64,000 nucleotides of DNA from Numida meleagris. Lineage: Eukaryota; Chordata; Aves; Galliformes; Numididae. This document shows, piece after piece, positions 27,480 to 38,071 of the stretch (positions are counted from its first letter, which is position 1; each line of letters opens with the position of its first letter). Under the pieces are notes generated by a model, which was given only the letters and a program-made list of their open reading frames with translations, made no database searches and had not been told where the DNA came from. The stretch is from contig NC_034424.1 in the NCBI RefSeq assembly GCF_002078875.1, forward strand, positions 4,472,018 through 4,536,017. The letters run 5' to 3'. A program made the translations under genes and the position numbers.

Positions 27480-27896
27480 CTTTGCTGAGTCAGGCCAGTG
27501 GGTCCCTGAATCGTCTGCTCTGAGCATGAGCGCATTCCCCTCCCGCTCCAGGTTCAGGGACGCGGCTCAGCGGCTCTGTTCATTTCGGGGGGTGCTCGAG
27601 GTCGGTGCCCGCAAGCAGACGGAGGGGCTTCGGTCCTGCCGCTCCTTGAGGATCTCTGTGGAGGACGTGGGGAGAGAGCCCCGGGGGGGCTCAGCTGCGA
27701 TGCTCAGCGCCGTGCCCGCTCCCTGCGGCCCCCGCCCCGTCCCCGCCGGGGGAGCCCCGGTGCCTCCATCCTCCCGTGCGGCGCGGCAGCGCTGAACCTG
27801 CCCCTCGGAGGCTGGATCTGTGCTCATTAGCTGATGTTTGCTGAAACCGGATACCTGGGGCACCCCAGCCAGCGAGCGGAGTCCCCTGGCTGCAGC

Positions 27897-27906
27897 TATT
27901 TAAAAG
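27897..27906 (+). promoter_or_regulatory. TATA-like box
   Basis: TATTTAAAAG stands in an otherwise GC-rich context. It would place a start site near 27925-27932, in the stretch reading ACCATTTCCACC. This is the best TATA match in the CpG-rich block. A single A/T decamer can occur by chance and nothing else marks a start here. Confidence 0.35.
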
Positions 27907-28214
27907 GACGAGGGCAGCCTTACCATTTCCACCTCTCTCACATCCATGTCCCTCCCAGCGCCCGCTCCCAACCCATCTCCTCTCCTGGATCCCCGCAGCA
28001 TCAATGACCAACGAGCGGAGCGACCCGCGGGGAACCTGCTCTTGCGCACGCCGGGAAAGGATTACCTGCTGAATTCGGGGGGACCCCAGGCTCTGCGGGC
28101 ACCCCCGAGCCTGGCAGGCACCCGCTGGCTCCCAGCACAGGAGAAACCTTGAGGCTGAGGGGGAAGGAGGCAGGAAGGGGCTGGGGTGTTTCGGTTTGGT
28201 TTTGCTCCTTTCGC

Positions 28215-28265
28215 TTTTTTTTTTTATTATTATTATTTTTATTATTTTATTATTATTATTATTTT
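28215..28265 (+). repeat. AT-rich microsatellite, T-run then (ATT)n
   Basis: A T-run passes into an imperfect ATT/TTA repeat of about 50 bp inside the CpG-rich block, close upstream of the candidate alternative first exon. Confidence 0.9.
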
Positions 28266-28299
28266 AAGAAGTAGACGTTGTTGTAAGCTGCCGGGACAA

Positions 28300-28361
28300 A
28301 TGAATGCCAATGAAGGTGGGGCTGCAAGGAGACGTTGCGCAGCCTCTCGCTTCGCTGCAAA
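28300..28361 (+). other. Alternative COL27A1 first coding exon (candidate)
   Basis: An ATG at 28300 opens 20 codons (MNANEGGAARRCAASRFA...) that run into a consensus donor, CAAA|GTAAGT, at 28362. The exon end leaves two bases of a codon, so joining to exon 2 at 36294 keeps the collagen frame and gives a basic n-region before the same hydrophobic core. The phase match has a one-in-three chance of being accidental. The exon at 29698 resembles the human N-terminus better, so this is the less likely start. Confidence 0.25.
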
Positions 28362-28402
28362 GTAAGTGCCCAAGGCAGAGCCGCTGTGCGAGAGGCAGAG
28401 CC

Positions 28403-28437
28403 GGGGGAGGCAGGGGGCGGGGGGGGCAGGAGCGGGG
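28403..28437 (+). repeat. G-quadruplex-prone G-run cluster
   Basis: Four G-runs of four or more bases lie within 35 bp on the + strand, separated by short loops, and are followed at once by a C-run. Confidence 0.7.
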
Positions 28438-29650
28438 CCCCCCCACGGCGCTGAGGGTTCGCTGCGTCCTGGTGTCCTGTTCACAGCGGCCGGTCCTTGG
28501 GGTGCCCCAGCTTGCAGGAAAAGGAGGGGGCGAAGGGATACGGGTTTTACCCATTGTGGCCAGCACGAAGTCCCCCCTCGTGGCACAGCTGGCTGAGTGA
28601 CCTGGGATCTGATTTGCTCTGATGGACTTTGCCTAAGCGAGCTCGTTCCCCACCTCCCTGCCTTCTGGGCTTCTGTCACGTGGTGGTGGGAGAAGAGGGG
28701 TGCAGGGGTCCCCGTCCCTCTCTCCCCATGGCAGCAGCGCAATGCAAGGAAGGACGCGGGGGGTCCTGCGTGTCCGAGCCCCTCTGCGTGCTTCCATCCT
28801 CCCCCGGCGAGCCCCGCACCCAGGGCAGAAGCCACGTTGGGTACCTCGTAACGTGGGGCCCCGCTGTGCCGGTGCCGTGGGTCCGAGCCGCTTTGGGCAC
28901 CGGGTCTGCTGCCCCGCAGCGATCTCCATCAGCAGCCTTTCCCACACCGGGACCTTCCTCCACGGAGTCTTCCTCTCTCGCTCCGCACAGCCCGGGAAGG
29001 ATCCTCAGTTCCTCCTCTGCAGCTCTTCTGGTCGAAGAGTTTCTTTTTATTATTTATTTATTTTGTATTATTTTCTGCAAGTGCTTCGGAGTTACAGAGG
29101 AGGGCAGCAGAGAGAGGCAGCGGGGACATCCTTAAATAATTTTCATTTCTCAAAATCTGCCTTTTCCTCTTCTCTCTAAGTCCAGAGGAGAGATCCTTGG
29201 GGGGGTGGGAGGCACATCTGCACTGCAAATAAACATAACTATCGCAACCACCGACCCAACCAAAAAAAAAAAAAAAAAAAGTAACAGCTAAGAAAAAAAT
29301 AACACAAATCAAGGATTTTGGAAACCAGAAGTAACAGAAATTGTGCTATTAATAAGGAGGAGGAAAAAAAAAAGAGAGAGGCAAGAAATCCAGCGACCAT
29401 GGGCCAGCGTGGCTTCCTAGCATGTACTTTGTGTTCTCTCTCCTTTTTCCCAAGGTAATTGCAGTCTGCCGAGAGGGAGTTAAATGGGATTAAAAGATCT
29501 GTGTAAGCAAAAGGACCCAGAAGAGAAGGAGGAAGGAGTGAGCCGTCCGGGCCAGGGGGTGTCTTTGACACAGCTGAGCCCCTTAGAGTGGCAGAGAGCT
29601 GAGCTCCCGGGAAGGATGTACCCACAAACCGGCCTGTTCCCTTTTTTCTG

Positions 29651-29692
29651 ATGGATTGCCGCAAAAATTGCCCGAAAGAGACAATGCACTAA
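29651..29692 (+). promoter_or_regulatory. Upstream ORF in the COL27A1 leader
   Basis: A 13-codon frame (MDCRKNCPKETMH, stop TAA) ends five bases before the main ATG at 29698 and is in a different frame from it. A second ATG inside the same frame at 29684 has A at -3. If the leader includes this stretch, ribosomes would have to leak past or reinitiate to make collagen, which would lower translation. Its effect is inferred, not shown. Confidence 0.45.
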
Positions 29693-29697
29693 ACGTG

Positions 29698-29753
29698 ATG
29701 GAGCCGGAATCAGAGCCGGTCTCCAGACTCAGAGCTACAGCAGCAGGCAGGGG
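29698..29753 (+). CDS. COL27A1: COL27A1 exon 1, coding part: start codon and signal-peptide n-region
   Basis: The exon encodes MEPESEPVSRLRATAAGRG (residue 19 completed by exon 2), the polar and basic n-region of the signal peptide. The ATG has G at -3 and G at +4, a strong vertebrate start context. The exon ends in a near-perfect donor, GGG|GTGAGT, and leaves two bases of a codon (phase 2), exactly what exon 2 needs. The joined product resembles the human N-terminus, which also has a long Arg/Ala/Gly-rich stretch (RGTAAAAAARGG) before its hydrophobic core. The frame stays open for at least 19 codons upstream, but no better-placed ATG was seen in it. The transcription start is not visible from sequence, so the 5' UTR boundary is undefined. 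An alternative first exon ending at 28361 is also phase-compatible. Confidence 0.8.
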
Positions 29754-30060
29754 GTGAGTACAAAGTGCTGCTTCTCCCGGCGCCGGGGAAGGGCATCCCG
29801 GGTGGGGACGGGGTCCCGGGGGTGCCGGGAGGGTTCCGGAGGGGAGAGCGTGCCCGGAGGGAGCCCCGCACGCTGGGGCGGCTGGGGTTGGGGTGGGGGA
29901 AGACATTCCTTCTGCCAGGGGATGATGTGAAAACTCCTGGGCTGGAGAGGAGAATGGGCTGGGAAGCAGGGAGGCCACGCTGGAGCTGGAGCAGGAGGGT
30001 GGGAATGGGGCTGGGGTGTGCGGCCGGGGGTGAGAGCGCGGCGGTGGGGAACGGAGCGGG

Positions 30061-30104
30061 NNNNNNNNNNNNNNNNNNNNNNNNNNNNNNNNNNNNNNNN
30101 NNNN
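30061..30104. other. Assembly gap (44 Ns) in intron 1
   Basis: Forty-four undetermined bases sit inside the most GC-rich part of intron 1, about 300 bp after exon 1. The flanks are G-rich on the + strand. The length may be a placeholder. The gap does not affect any coding exon proposed here. Confidence 0.99.
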
Positions 30105-30600
30105 GCACAGCGCTGGGCATGGCGGGGGGATCCCCAATTCCCAGCGCCGGGGGAAGGAGCCCCCGGTCTAGAAACCGGTCTGCGGGGAGGGCACGGGAAT
30201 CACACGCGCACCGAGACGCCGGAGAGGGCGATTCCACCTCCCCGCGGTGCCCCCAGCACCTCCACCCCGGGTGGGCACGGGGAGGGTCCCAGCCCCACGC
30301 AGGAGCGGGACGGAAGCGCCGCCGCCCAGCCCTGCACCGCGGGACGGGGGGCACCGGTACCTGGAGAGCAGCACCGCGGTCCTCCGAAAAGTGGGAGAGC
30401 CATGGGGAGGGCTGAGGCACGTTCCGAGAGGCAGACGGGTGCGTGGTGGCATGTCCTTCATGTGCTCGCCGCACACGCGCGCGCACAAAGATCTCCGTCT
30501 GACTCTATCCACATAGATGTAAAAAATCACAGCCCGCAGCCTGCCTGCCCTCCTCCCCGTGTAGCCGGGGACAGCTTTTGTCGTTCTCCTCGTTGGGTTT

Positions 30601-30627
30601 GTTGTTGTTGTTGTTGTTGTTGTTGTT
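30601..30627 (+). repeat. (GTT)9 microsatellite
   Basis: Nine perfect GTT units in intron 1. It is a plain trinucleotide repeat. Confidence 0.95.
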
Positions 30628-31061
30628 TTCCTGGGGCCGAGCAAAGGGTTAATCCCTCTGGTTGCGTTGTCGGATGTAATGATGATTTACCGACACTCCC
30701 TTGGAAGGACTGGGATTCTTCTGCCTGGCAGTTTGAAAAAGTTGTGTACAGGATCCCTGTGCTTCTGCCAGAGCCGGACGGGTGCGAGATGGGGGGAAAG
30801 GACGGGGGGGGGGGTGGGGGACCGGGGGCACCCCAAGGGTCACCCCTCTGCCTGCAGCCGCCCCATGCGCGGTGCCGGAGCCGGGACGGGGCTGAATGTG
30901 CAGCTTCCTTTGTAGGCTGAGCGCACGCTGTGCCTGCGTGCATGTGTCTGTGCGTGTAGGGCTCTGTGTGCGATCCCAGCCGCTCCCACAGCCTGCACCC
31001 AGCTCTCCTGGGGAAGCGTGTGCGTGTTTATATGGAATTTCAGTGCTTTAGGGTGGGTTGG

Positions 31062-31089
31062 TTTTTTTTTTGGTTTTTTTTTTTTTTTT
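31062..31089 (+). repeat. Split poly-T tract
   Basis: Two T-runs separated by GG, followed directly by GCCCAG. The tract together with CAG makes a strong-looking splice acceptor at 31095. Confidence 0.9.
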
Positions 31090-33329
31090 GCCCAGAAACA
31101 TCAGGAGATGCTGTGGCTGTACCACTTCCCAGCTGTGCCTTTGAAACACTGTCATGGTCTGAGTGCAGCGCCTGCCTGGGACCGTGCAAGTGGGGCTGTC
31201 TGTCAAAAATGGAGAAGGCCAAAGGGGAGTGGGGGATTGTATCTGCTGCATAGGACCGAGAGCAGCACAGCCGTGCAGTGCGGCGTTCAGAGGGCCCCGG
31301 TGCAGGGGAGATCCTTGGAGGTGCCTTCACGCTGCCTTGTGAGCGCGATGGAGGGGTTACCCGTGGTCACACTGCAGATGTGGGCTGGGAAATCCCTCTC
31401 GGGTCCCAGCACCGTGCTGATACCGGGTCAGGGGCTGCGTGTGCAGGAGGGCTGGGTCTGCCACGGCACCTCAGTGCCCACTGAACAGTGGCACGGGAAG
31501 CGTGCTCCGTGGGCTCATGGTAACCCTGGACACGAGCGCCTTTTGTTCCCAGGGTCTGCTCTGGGTTACATACCTTGCCAGCGTGCTGCTGATCCGTTCC
31601 TTCCTCGGCAGAGGTCGCTTGCTGCTCTTACTTTATCTCCCGATGGGCTTTTCGGTGCTGGGATTCAACTTGCTTGGCGCAGCGGTGCTGTGCATCCTGC
31701 CATTCCCCTGCCGGCTCTTCCTGTCGAGGCCTTCGGTCTCAGCGACGATTCTGGGAGCCCAAAGCCACTTCCAGGCCACGCCGGTGCCACAGAGCTGCCC
31801 CAGAGCCGCAAAGGGAACCCCCTGGTGCCTTCCCATGGAGCGCTGGGTCCCCATCCATCCTTGGGGCTCCGCATGTCCCAGCACTCCTGTGACACCCCCA
31901 TCACTGGTGACTGGGAGCTGAGTGTGTGTCCAGGCTGCAGCACTTGTGCTCTACCCCCTGGCATCTTCCAGCCGCAGCGCCGTGTGCTGCCCACGTTTTC
32001 AAGGGGACAAGGTGGACCTGCAGGCAGGGCAGGTGATTTGGGACAAATGACGGCAACTTTGGGCAAGTTCAGCAGCAGGCAGGTAAATGGGACATGCAGG
32101 TTGAGTGGCTGGCAGCAAAGAGGAGGTGGTTGCACAGCGTTGTAGGGATGTGTCCTGGGATGGTTTGGGTTAGGGTCACGGTGTCATGGCCAGGTCCTGC
32201 AGCCAGGTCACCCCTCTGCTGCCACTCTGAGCATCAGATACAGCTCCCAGCTTCATCCCATCTGCAGTGGCTTGCAGGGGTAAAAACTGCCCTGCACTCA
32301 TCGAGGTTACGTTAAAGACCACGGGACTCCTAGGTCTTGCAGTAAGGGGTTGGATGAAATCTTTAAATGGAAAGAGAACTGAGGTTTTTTTCCCTTTCTT
32401 TTTTCGCCACTGTGCTGGGGGCATGAGGGGAACGATGGATGCTTAGTGAGGCGCAAATGGAAATAATGGGGAATTCTACATGGCTCTGCCAAACCCCATT
32501 CACAACATGAAGGAATGCAAAGGTGTTTGCTGGAAGGACAAAAAAAAGGAGTTGGGTGACAGATCCCGCTTAGCGCTTCTGTTTGCTGAGGGCTCCAGTT
32601 ACTAGCTGAGGGCACAAAGGGGAGGGCCGCAGTGAGTGTTGTCACATCACTCACCAGCAGAGCCAATAACCCAGGCAGTGCTGGTGAGCAAAGAGGAGAC
32701 CAAGGGGTGTGCTGTCAGTAAGATCCCCTATTGTAGGAAGTTGCCGGGGGGCATCTGGAAGGGTGTTTGAGTCATGGCAGCCTCGTCAGCCTGTCCGCCT
32801 TTCATCCGCAAAGTGAGGAAGCGGGCTGTCAGCAGCAGGAGCTCAGAGAAGCTCAGGGCCCGGGCTGTGCAATGAATACACAAGCTCTGGTTCCCAAGTA
32901 GGAGCATGGGGACCAGCAGCTTGGATCCCATCAGCCCTTGGTATGCAGGTATCAGCATCAACCCTTGCAAAAGCAAGGTGAGTTGGCCACGCCAATGCTT
33001 CATCTCCGCGTTCTGTGTACTGCAGATCTGCTTTAACCTCCTGGAGAAATCCTATGTGGAGCTGTAGGCGCTGGGGGAGCAAACACCTCTGTGGCAACCA
33101 GACCTTCCTTGTGCCCAGCTGATAAGAAGGCTTTTAGGAGAGCAAAGTCTCTTTGCGGTACTTGAGACCTGAGACCTCCTGCTAGATCACTCTTGATCTT
33201 CCTCGTCATGGCTACACATGCAATGAGTTTGTAGTCATAGCTGAGGTTGTATAGACACGTCCCCAGGAGCAGTGGGTTGGATAATTGTTTTGTGAACGTG
33301 GCACTGGATGATATTTTGGGGAGCTGGTT

Positions 33330-33362
33330 ACATATGTATACATATATAGATATATACATATG
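33330..33362. repeat. AT-rich near-palindrome
   Basis: A stretch of CATATG, TATACATA and ATATATA units reads nearly the same on both strands. It is a degenerate TA microsatellite in intron 1 that could form a hairpin. Confidence 0.75.
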
Positions 33363-33373
33363 GTTAATACTGC

Positions 33374-33399
33374 AAAAAAAAAAAAAAAAACAAAAAAAA
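33374..33399 (+). repeat. Poly-A tract interrupted by one C
   Basis: Seventeen A, one C, then eight A in intron 1. No retroposon body was recognised on its left side. Confidence 0.85.
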
Positions 33400-36293
33400 C
33401 CCACGCAGAACTATGCAGGGTCAGAAGAGGGACATCCACATAACGATAGGTTCCCATCCCTCTCTCCCAAAGAAACAGGATCTTTTCCAGAAGTCCTGGA
33501 AAGGCAGCAGAAGCTTGTGCAAAGGACAGTACTCACACCAGATGAGATTTCCACCTGCGACAGCTGCGAGTGGGGTGGATTCCATGGGGCAGTTTGGAGC
33601 CTCCGTACGTAGGTTGTGATTTCTGTTTCCTGTTGGCTGCAGAGCTGCCTGGAAGTCTTATAAGAAGTCACCTACACTCACGTGCATCGGATCTTAAGTG
33701 ACATATACATTATCTCTTGTTAACAATTATCATTTGATCTACAGCTGGAAATGTAGATTTGCCTTTCTTGAAAAGCAATTTTCAGCCCCCAGCTGTCTTT
33801 CGGATCTATTGAATAGAAATAAATACACCTTGTAATATATCTTGTTTCACCTTTGACCCATCATTTAAGCAAAAAGGGACCTCTAGGACGATGTAGCCAT
33901 CTCCTGACGTCCTGAAGCCCTGGCAGAAGTGGTCCTACACTTTCTGGTTGCCTTTTGTCAGAACTCCTCATGGTGTTTGCTCTGCTGCTACCTGCATGCC
34001 CACCCCCACACCAGGGAATGCTGCAGTCGCTGCCACGGGCTGAGAAGTGTCACCGTTGGCCTTTGTCCTTCTTGGTCCTTATCTACTGTCTCTTGCCTTG
34101 CACTTACAACGTCGTTCTCATGGACTCATCATTGGTATCTGCAAAAAGTAGCATAGTCAGTAGCTTCAGTTTGCTGTAAAGGGAGTTTGCGTCCCCACTG
34201 GAAAACCTTTAGGGTTCATGGGAACTTACGTCGTCGGTGTTCTGGGGCATTTCTTCACCTGGTAACCATGGCAGTGGGATCCTCCTTTGGGTACTGAAAG
34301 GCCCTGTGCTGTAAAAGAAATGAATGCCTTTAGGTGGGTGCCTATTGCTGGAGTCTCTGTGGAAATCGCTGGTGGTGGCAAGAAGCAGAGATGAAGGCAA
34401 GGTGGGTTTGATAGCTCTATATAAGGAGAAAAGCCTTTGCTATTACTACTCAAGCTGCTTATGCAATCCTGTCGCTGCAGAGTTGAAACGGAAAAAGAGC
34501 CTGCTTTATAAAATCCTGCAGTAATTAACAGCCCCATCAGTCACAGGTCTGCCATTTGGAAGCTGCTTGTGCTTTTTCCATTAAGTTGGTAAATTTTGCC
34601 AAAGTGTTTTTCTTCATTGCTTTGGCACTCGGCCCCGCTCTCGGCTCGTACAGCACGAGGGGTCCAGGAGCGGGGCTGGGGCCAGCTGGATCCCGTGTGT
34701 TCGTCTCCTTTATGGCCCCGTCGCTGTCACCAGAATGGAATTATGTGCTGGATTTTCCCTGAGGCTTGTTCCCCTCACCATGTTGGTCAACAGGGATTTT
34801 GGAAGCAGGTTTGGATTGTGAAGGTGCTCTTGCACCCCTCTGAATCTTGACATTGTGTGCCCCCGTGTTTGCACGGAGCAGTACAAATCAGATCCTTGCC
34901 AGAGCAAAGGTGTTCTCAATGCCCAGGGCTGCTCCTGCCGATGTTGTGTTGGTCACCCTTCCCCTCGCCTTCCTACCAGGGAGTTTAGCCCAGTTGGTGG
35001 CACCCAGTGTAACCTTTGCTCCACACACATATGGGAATGGCGTTCACATCCCAACGCTCCATTGATCCTTTGGAGGCAAGCACAGAAGTGCAAGTCTTCC
35101 TATGAGGTAGATTTTGGCCTCATTTATGTCATAAAAAGGTTTCATCTAGAGGTGGCCGTGAGGAGTCATTGTATTCCCCTTTCTACCTCCCAGGTCTGTA
35201 GCCCCAAGAGCTGCATCCCATGGGCTGCAGCGGGCAGAAAACAGCCCCATCTCCCCACTAGAGATCTCTGGGGTGCAGGGAAGCTTTCCTGGTTAGCATA
35301 TAGCTGGCTACAGGACTTGGTGAAAGGTTTGGCTGTTCCAAGCCGCCATTCCTTCGTGCATGAACTACAGCAGCCCCAGAGCTCCTGAAATGCGCAGCCC
35401 AGTGTCAGGGTAATGGAAACAGTACAAGAGTGATGTGGTTCATCTCATTTGTTTCCCAGCCGGTGTGGGGCTGCTCCAGTATTTTGTCCCTTCAAGCCTT
35501 AAAATATTAGCTAGTGGCTGGATTCCTGCGTGGAGTTTTACGTTCAAGGCCAGGTTTCCCCACTGATGCGTAAATCACTGCGGCTTCGTTGGAGCTGTGG
35601 GAAAGGGTCTCCTGCACTAGGTGAGGATCTGGCCCGGGGTAACGCATCATCTCAGAGGATATTTTCCTGTGCTAAAGCTGAGACTTGATGGCAGGAGAAG
35701 AGTGGTCTCTAATCCCCGCTGATAAATGGTTCCTCTCTGCCAGATCTAAGAGAGGAGCGAGCTGCACTTTGCCATTGCTCTGCATATCCCAGTGCTCGCG
35801 TTGGCTTGGCTGAGATGAAGAGCAACCGGTGGACGTCCCACACTGCCTCTGGCTGAGGGCTGTCTGTAGTTTACATTTTTGTCTCCGTTCCTCCAGCTGC
35901 CTAATGCCCTCGCTGATCACGCTGCTAAATCTCGTCTCTCGAAGACGAGGGAATTCAAGCTCCAAACTTTCCACTGACAGTTTTAAGTGAGCTTAACCGA
36001 GGAGTTTCCTATGTTCGTTGTTTGGCCACAAACCAGGGAAGCTGGCGGGGGAAGGGGGGGGCTCAGATGTCTTTCTGCTAAAACTTTTCCTCTTTGCTGC
36101 TGTTTCAATGGCTCTGTGATGCTTAAACCTAAAACAGAAGGCTTTGCCCAATCCCTTCTACTGAGCACCCATTGTCCCTGAGGCGTGTGGACATTGCCAC
36201 CAGATGATGATTCAGGAGAAGGCCTCTAGCAGGGCTGGATTTGTTTCTAACATTGTAGAAACTCATCACTTTTTTCTTCTCTTCCAATTTTAG

Positions 36294-36364
36294 GGGATTC
36301 TGCTTTGTCTGGACTGTGTTATGTTTTAGCTGGTTCCTGGGATTCACACAGGGAAACTCTGAAG
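36294..36364 (+). CDS. COL27A1: COL27A1 exon 2: signal-peptide hydrophobic core
   Basis: This 71-bp exon lies between a TTTTAG acceptor and a GAAG|GTAAAC donor. It completes residue 19 and encodes residues 20-42, GFCFVWTVLCFSWFLGFTQG followed by NSE. Its last G starts the codon for Asp43. The run from Gly20 to Phe36 is strongly hydrophobic and makes a signal-peptide core. Cleavage is likely near Gly35-Gly39, which would send the chain into the secretory pathway. The human exon 2 product (GFLFSW...STQGAPED) has the same layout and ends at the same Glu-Asp position. Phases on both sides (2 in, 1 out) match the neighbouring exons, which is the main reason for accepting so small an exon. Confidence 0.9.
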
Positions 36365-36837
36365 GTAAACCACACTTTTTCCCCTCTTCCTTTTTTAATC
36401 AAAGTAAAAGTCAAGGGCTTTCATATCATTTTAGGGCCAAACATTTAATAATTCCAGAGCCCAGTGCAGAGAATTAAGTGCATTTATTGCTGATCATTGC
36501 AGTACTGATGATGTAGATGACGCAGTTAACAGCTGGCAAAAGAACCGGGTTTCTGCAGGTGATTACGTGCCCCACAGGACCTTCAAGAAGTGCCTTTCTG
36601 CCTGGTGGAGAGGCTGGGGATGAAGCGCTTTGCTATATCTAAAACCACACTGGCATCTACCTGCATTTGCTCGCACTTAACTGCTTTTAGGAGGTGCCCC
36701 TTGAGGCCGGGTCATTAAGGAATTAAGAGTCTCAGGCAAACTTTTTTTTTTTCCTTGACTTGGATGCAGCCCAGTCATGCCTGTGCGGATACACGGGATG
36801 CTGTGCGTGCAGAAATTGTGAGAGTTCTGAAAGGAAA

Positions 36838-37054
36838 AGGTTGGCCATTAGGAAGAACTTCTTAGGAGGAGTGGTTGGGCACTGGCGCAGGCTGCCCAGG
36901 GGGTGGTGGAGGCACCGTCCCTGGAGGTGTTCAAGGAACGGGCAGGTGTGGTACTGAGGGACGTGGTGTATGGGCAGTAGTGGTGGTAGGTGGACGGATG
37001 AACTGGATGATCTTAGAGGTCCTTACCAACCTTAATGATTCTATGATTCTATGA
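36838..37054 (+). mobile_element. CR1 3'-end fragment in intron 2
   Basis: It reads TAGGAAGAACTTCTTAGGAG, GGCTGCCCAGGGGGTGGTGG and ATGATCTTAGAGGTCC, and ends in ATTCTATGATTCTATG. It is in forward orientation, the same as the gene. Confidence 0.9.
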
Positions 37055-37907
37055 AATGCAAATTTCAGGAAGAAGTCTCCCAGAGGGGTGGTTTATAGGG
37101 GAATTACCGTGTCTGGCTCAGCCCCCGTGCTGCAGGGAGAGCCTTCTGTAGGGAGCAACCATATACCTTCACCCATCTTCTCCAGGCATCCCTTCCTGGG
37201 GCTGCTGGAGACAGAACAAAAGCTTGGGCTGCAATAACCCCCACACGACAAGTTAGCTTCAGAGTCAACAAAAATAAAAAATAAACGCGTATTTTACAGC
37301 TGATAGTGGTAACTGAGCATCTCTGCAACATCTGCTTGTTGGGGAGCCAGCTCCTAAAATAGCAACACCTCTTCCACGCAGATGTTTTACACGGGCGCAT
37401 GCTGGAACCGAGCAGCTTCCTGCAACCAGGAGACAACAATAAGTGGACTAGCAGGCTCCAGGGCTCTCCTCTTAGTCTCCAAAGCATGAAGGAAAAATAG
37501 AAAGTTGGTCGATGCTCAGCTGTACGCCAGCCCGCGGAGCACTTCTTACAGAAAAAAAATAAAATAAAATAACATCCCTGCCATCAGCAATTTTGAAAAA
37601 TGTAATATTTTCCAAATTCTCCTTCAATGCAAAAGAGGTGAACATCTGGCTGAATTACTTAGTCAAGCAGTTTTCAGAGCAAGTTTTATGTCAGCTCATA
37701 AAGAGGCAGAACAAATACTGTCTCTTGGCGTCTCTTTTTCGAGTAGATTTTAATATGCTGTTTGGATCCATCTTTATCCATCATTTTAGTCCCCTGATAA
37801 TTATGGGATGGTGCCGTCTTTTTTATTGTTGCCATCAACTCAAAGGAAGCTCTTTCACTTCGTCCTTACTGCGTTACCTTGGTGTGGGAGATGCCACCTC
37901 TCTGAGA

Positions 37908-38071
37908 TCACAGAATCATTAAGGTTGGAGAAGACCTCTAAGATCATCCAGTCCATCCATCCGCCTTCCACCACTACTGCCCATAAACCGTATCCCTCAG
38001 TACCACATCTGCCCTGTCCTTAAACACCTCCAGGGACAGTGACTCCACCACTCCCTGGGCAGTCTGTGTCA
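37908..38071 (-). mobile_element. CR1 3'-end fragment in intron 2
   Basis: It starts TCACAGAATCATTAAGGTTG and runs through AAGATCATCCAGTCCATCCA to CACTCCCTGGGCAGTCTGTG. It is oriented opposite to the copy 850 bp upstream. Confidence 0.9.

Larger units (their letters stand above)
27480..29697 (+). promoter_or_regulatory. COL27A1: CpG-rich promoter and 5' UTR zone of COL27A1
   Basis: From about 27.5 kb the sequence shifts to high GC with many CpG dinucleotides, and this continues past exon 1 to about 31 kb. It is the only such block in the window, and it sits directly upstream of the first coding exon, as expected of a CpG-island promoter. I cannot fix the transcription start. A TATA-like box lies at 27897, and a second possible start zone lies nearer exon 1. 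The block is interrupted by an AT-rich tract (28215-28265), and no CR1 copy is present from 24.2 to 36.8 kb. Confidence 0.7.
29754..36293 (+). other. COL27A1: COL27A1 intron 1
   Basis: This is a 6.5-kb phase-2 intron. Its first 1.2 kb is G-rich on the coding strand and contains the N gap. It also holds a (GTT)9 run, a split poly-T tract at 31062, an unexplained open frame at 31018-32145, an AT-rich near-palindrome at 33330 and an A-run at 33374. No CR1 fragment was seen. Confidence 0.85.

Noticed and set aside
28242..28835. 197-codon minus-strand open frame in the CpG-rich block, as a possible divergent gene
   Set aside because: GC-rich DNA has few stop codons. The frame has no recognisable domain and overlaps open frames on the other strand.
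30005..30029. Possible start MGLGCAAG followed by GGTGAG, resembling the human MGAGSARG start
   Set aside because: The exon end leaves one base of a codon, but exon 2 needs two. Joining them would put the rest of the collagen out of frame.
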